This document shows, piece after piece, positions 6,701-7,153 of a DNA stretch of 7,153 nucleotides; within the stretch, counting starts at the first letter, position 1, and each line of letters begins with the position of its first letter. The stretch lies in the NCBI GenBank assembly GCA_030045175.1, contig JASIBM010000676.1:1-7153 (forward strand), in the 5' to 3' direction. Under the pieces are notes generated by a model that was given only the letters and a program-made list of their open reading frames with translations, searched no databases and was not told the DNA's origin. Source of the DNA: Streptosporangiaceae bacterium. GTDB taxonomy: Bacteria; Actinomycetota; Actinomycetes; Streptosporangiales; Streptosporangiaceae. A program made the translations under genes and the position numbers.

Positions 6701-7153
6701 GATCCCGCCTGCCGGGCCGGACAGGATCGCGTCCTTGCCTCGGAACAGGTGCGCGCCGGTGAGCCCGCCATTGGACTGCATGAACTCCAGGCGTACCCCG
6801 CCCAGCTCGCTCGCGACCTGGCTTACGTACCGGCCGATGATCGGGGAGAGGTAGGCGTCCACCAGCGTCGTGTCGCCGCGCGAGACCAGCTTCATCAGCG
6901 GGCTGGTCGCGTGGGACAGGGACACCTGGGTGAATCCGACGCGCCGGGCGATCTCGCCGATCCGGCGCTCGTGCTCCGGATGGCGGTACCCGTGCATGCA
7001 CACCACGGCCGCCGAGCGCAGGCCCGCCTCGTGCGCGGCGCGCAGGTCACGCTCGGCCGCCGCCTCGTCGAGCGGCACGATCACCTCACCGTGCGCTCCG
7101 ACTCGCTCGGTGACCTCGATCACCCGCGAGTACAGCAGCGCGGGCCGGACGAT
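3746..7153 (-). CDS. Fused hydantoinase/5-oxoprolinase (HyuA-HyuB single chain), N-terminus cut by window edge
   Basis: The frame is open from the right edge to a TAG at 3748-3746, giving 1135 residues. Numbering here starts at the codon at 7153. Residues 1 to about 580 are HyuA-like, an ASKHA-type fold: SGPAGG (about 145-150), GFDMGGTSTDVS (Met171), HTVAAGGGS (His206 on), GADPGPACYRRGG, ANAIKKISIQRGYD and FGGAGGQHAC. The usual N-terminal part with the first DxGGTxTD motif, perhaps 110-130 residues, lies outside. A Gln/Pro/Glu repeat linker covers about 585-618. HyuB follows from about 619: KLEIFNNLF, NDPYHGGTHLPD (about 705-716), RGHHAEIGGITPGSMP (about 735-750) and terminal TPGGGGYG (about 1117-1123). 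The family opens cyclic amides with ATP, for example 5-oxoproline to glutamate or N-methylhydantoins; some relatives are carboxylases. The single-chain layout resembles eukaryotic-type 5-oxoprolinase, but the substrate is unproven. A GTG at 7123 is an internal codon, since coding similarity continues upstream of it. Confidence 0.93.
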   Translation of the reverse strand: MVRPALLYSRVIEVTERVGAHGEVIVPLDEAAAERDLRAAHEAGLRSAAVVCMHGYRHPEHERRIGEIARRVGFTQVSLSHATSPLMKLVSRGDTTLVDAYLSPIIGRYVSQVASELGGVRLEFMQSNGGLTGAHLFRGKDAILSGPAGGIVGMARVAQAAGFAKVIGFDMGGTSTDVSHFAGEFERQYETQVAGVRMRAPMLSIHTVAAGGGSVLHFDGSRYRVGPDSAGADPGPACYRRGGPLTVTDANVMLGRIQPAHFPRVFGPDGDQPADPDLVRARFTALAARIGDATGQRPRPEEVAAGFLQIAVANMANAIKKISIQRGYDVTEYVLVTFGGAGGQHACAVADALGMTRVLIHPLAGVLSAYGIGLADVTAMRERTVEAVLAESLLPELGRLEAELEADARAELAREGVAPGAARTACRAHLKYEGTDSALPVPLGRVQQMIADFEGAYRQHFSFLMPGKAIVVEAISVELAAGSAPAGFRPDAGGGAGLAAGPVTESASGPAASQAGQAGVAVRMHVAGTPRDVPLLRRGELAPGWRGDGPALIAEDWATTVVEPGWRAEVTGQGDLLLQRVAARPEQPGQPEQQAGPEQQAGLEQQAPPGPRAAGTEPDPVKLEIFNNLFMSVAEQMGVRLRATAHSVNIKERLDFSCAIFDAEGGLIANAPHIPVHLGSMGESIKIIAARNAGLMRPGDVYVLNDPYHGGTHLPDVTVVTPVFGEAGDEILFFVAARGHHAEIGGITPGSMPAFSTRVEEEGVLIDNWLLVRDGALRQAQTLDLLRDAPYPSRNPEVNLADLRAQIAANERGVQELRAMCEHFGLGVVRAYMRHVQDNAEQAVRRVLSSLRDGDCRYELDSGAVISVAVRVNRAARTARIDFSGTSPQLSGNFNAPSSVAMAAVLYVLRSLVADDIPLNSGCLKPVEVIIPAGCLLAPAYPAAVAAGNVETSQAITGALLRALGVIAEGSGTMNNVTIGNDRHQYYETVASGSGAGPGFDGTDVVQTHMTNSRLTDPEVLEWRYPVWLERYEIRRGSGGAGRWRGGDGGRREIRFGEPMTVTTLASHRRIPPYGVAGGSPGALGRHWVRRADGSVTPMAGCDSVQVGVGDVLVMETPGGGGYGAVLVPLASGRP
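5333..5386 (-). repeat. Three 18-bp tandem repeats encoding the HyuA-HyuB linker
   Basis: CGCCTGCTGCTC recurs on the plus strand at 5333, 5351 and 5369, an exact 18-bp period. In the minus-strand gene this encodes a six-residue repeat (QAGPEQ, QAGLEQ, QAPPGP and related) at about residues 590-607, between the HyuA and HyuB domains. The composition indicates a flexible, disordered linker, and copy number probably varies between strains. Confidence 0.8.

Noticed and set aside
5799..7001. Minus-strand open frame of 400 codons over the HyuA region
   Set aside because: It is an alternate-frame shadow; GFDMGGTSTDVS and the other HyuA motifs are all in the main frame.
7121..7123. GTG at 7123 as the true start of the hydantoinase gene
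   Set aside because: The frame stays open to the window edge, and HyuA proteins have about 110-130 more N-terminal residues including a glycine-rich nucleotide-binding motif. The gene therefore begins outside the window.

Overview
The window is very GC-rich (by eye above 70%), with strong G/C bias at third codon positions, GGAGG-type ribosome binding sites and compact packing. This points to a high-GC actinobacterium (Actinomycetota). I cannot name the genus. The synteny of the first two genes (TPR protein followed by a NagD-like HAD phosphatase) matches Rv1691-Rv1692 of Mycobacterium tuberculosis, which fits that phylum.

Layout: five protein genes fill almost the whole window, two of them cut by its edges. 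Positions 1-812 (minus) hold a HAD-IIA phosphatase whose C-terminus runs off the left edge. Positions 809-1270 (minus) hold a small TPR protein whose stop codon overlaps the phosphatase start in an ATGA. Diverging from it, with only two bases between the start codons, is a plus-strand pair: a DUF1015-family protein (1273-2742) and, 24 bp later, an MBL-fold metallohydrolase (2767-3732). Converging on that pair, with 13 bp between stop codons, is a very large minus-strand gene (3746 to the right edge). It is a single-chain fusion of HyuA-like and HyuB-like hydantoinase/5-oxoprolinase subunits that lacks its N-terminus here.

How the genes relate: the TPR/HAD pair is a translationally coupled unit, and its mycobacterial counterpart dephosphorylates glycerol phosphate. 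The DUF1015/MBL pair is a probable operon without a known pathway. The hydantoinase/oxoprolinase is an independent catabolic or salvage enzyme, probably ATP-dependent opening of a cyclic amide such as 5-oxoproline. No mobile element, CRISPR array, RNA gene or obvious new multi-gene system is visible.

The unusual signals are small-scale: a perfect 14-bp inverted repeat just inside the HAD coding region; divergent start codons whose Shine-Dalgarno sequences lie in each other's genes; a 54-bp-spaced hairpin repeat inserted in frame in the DUF1015 gene; an 18-bp tandem repeat coding for the HyuA-HyuB linker; a hairpin spanning the convergent stop codon; and one TTA leucine codon near the end of the large gene.
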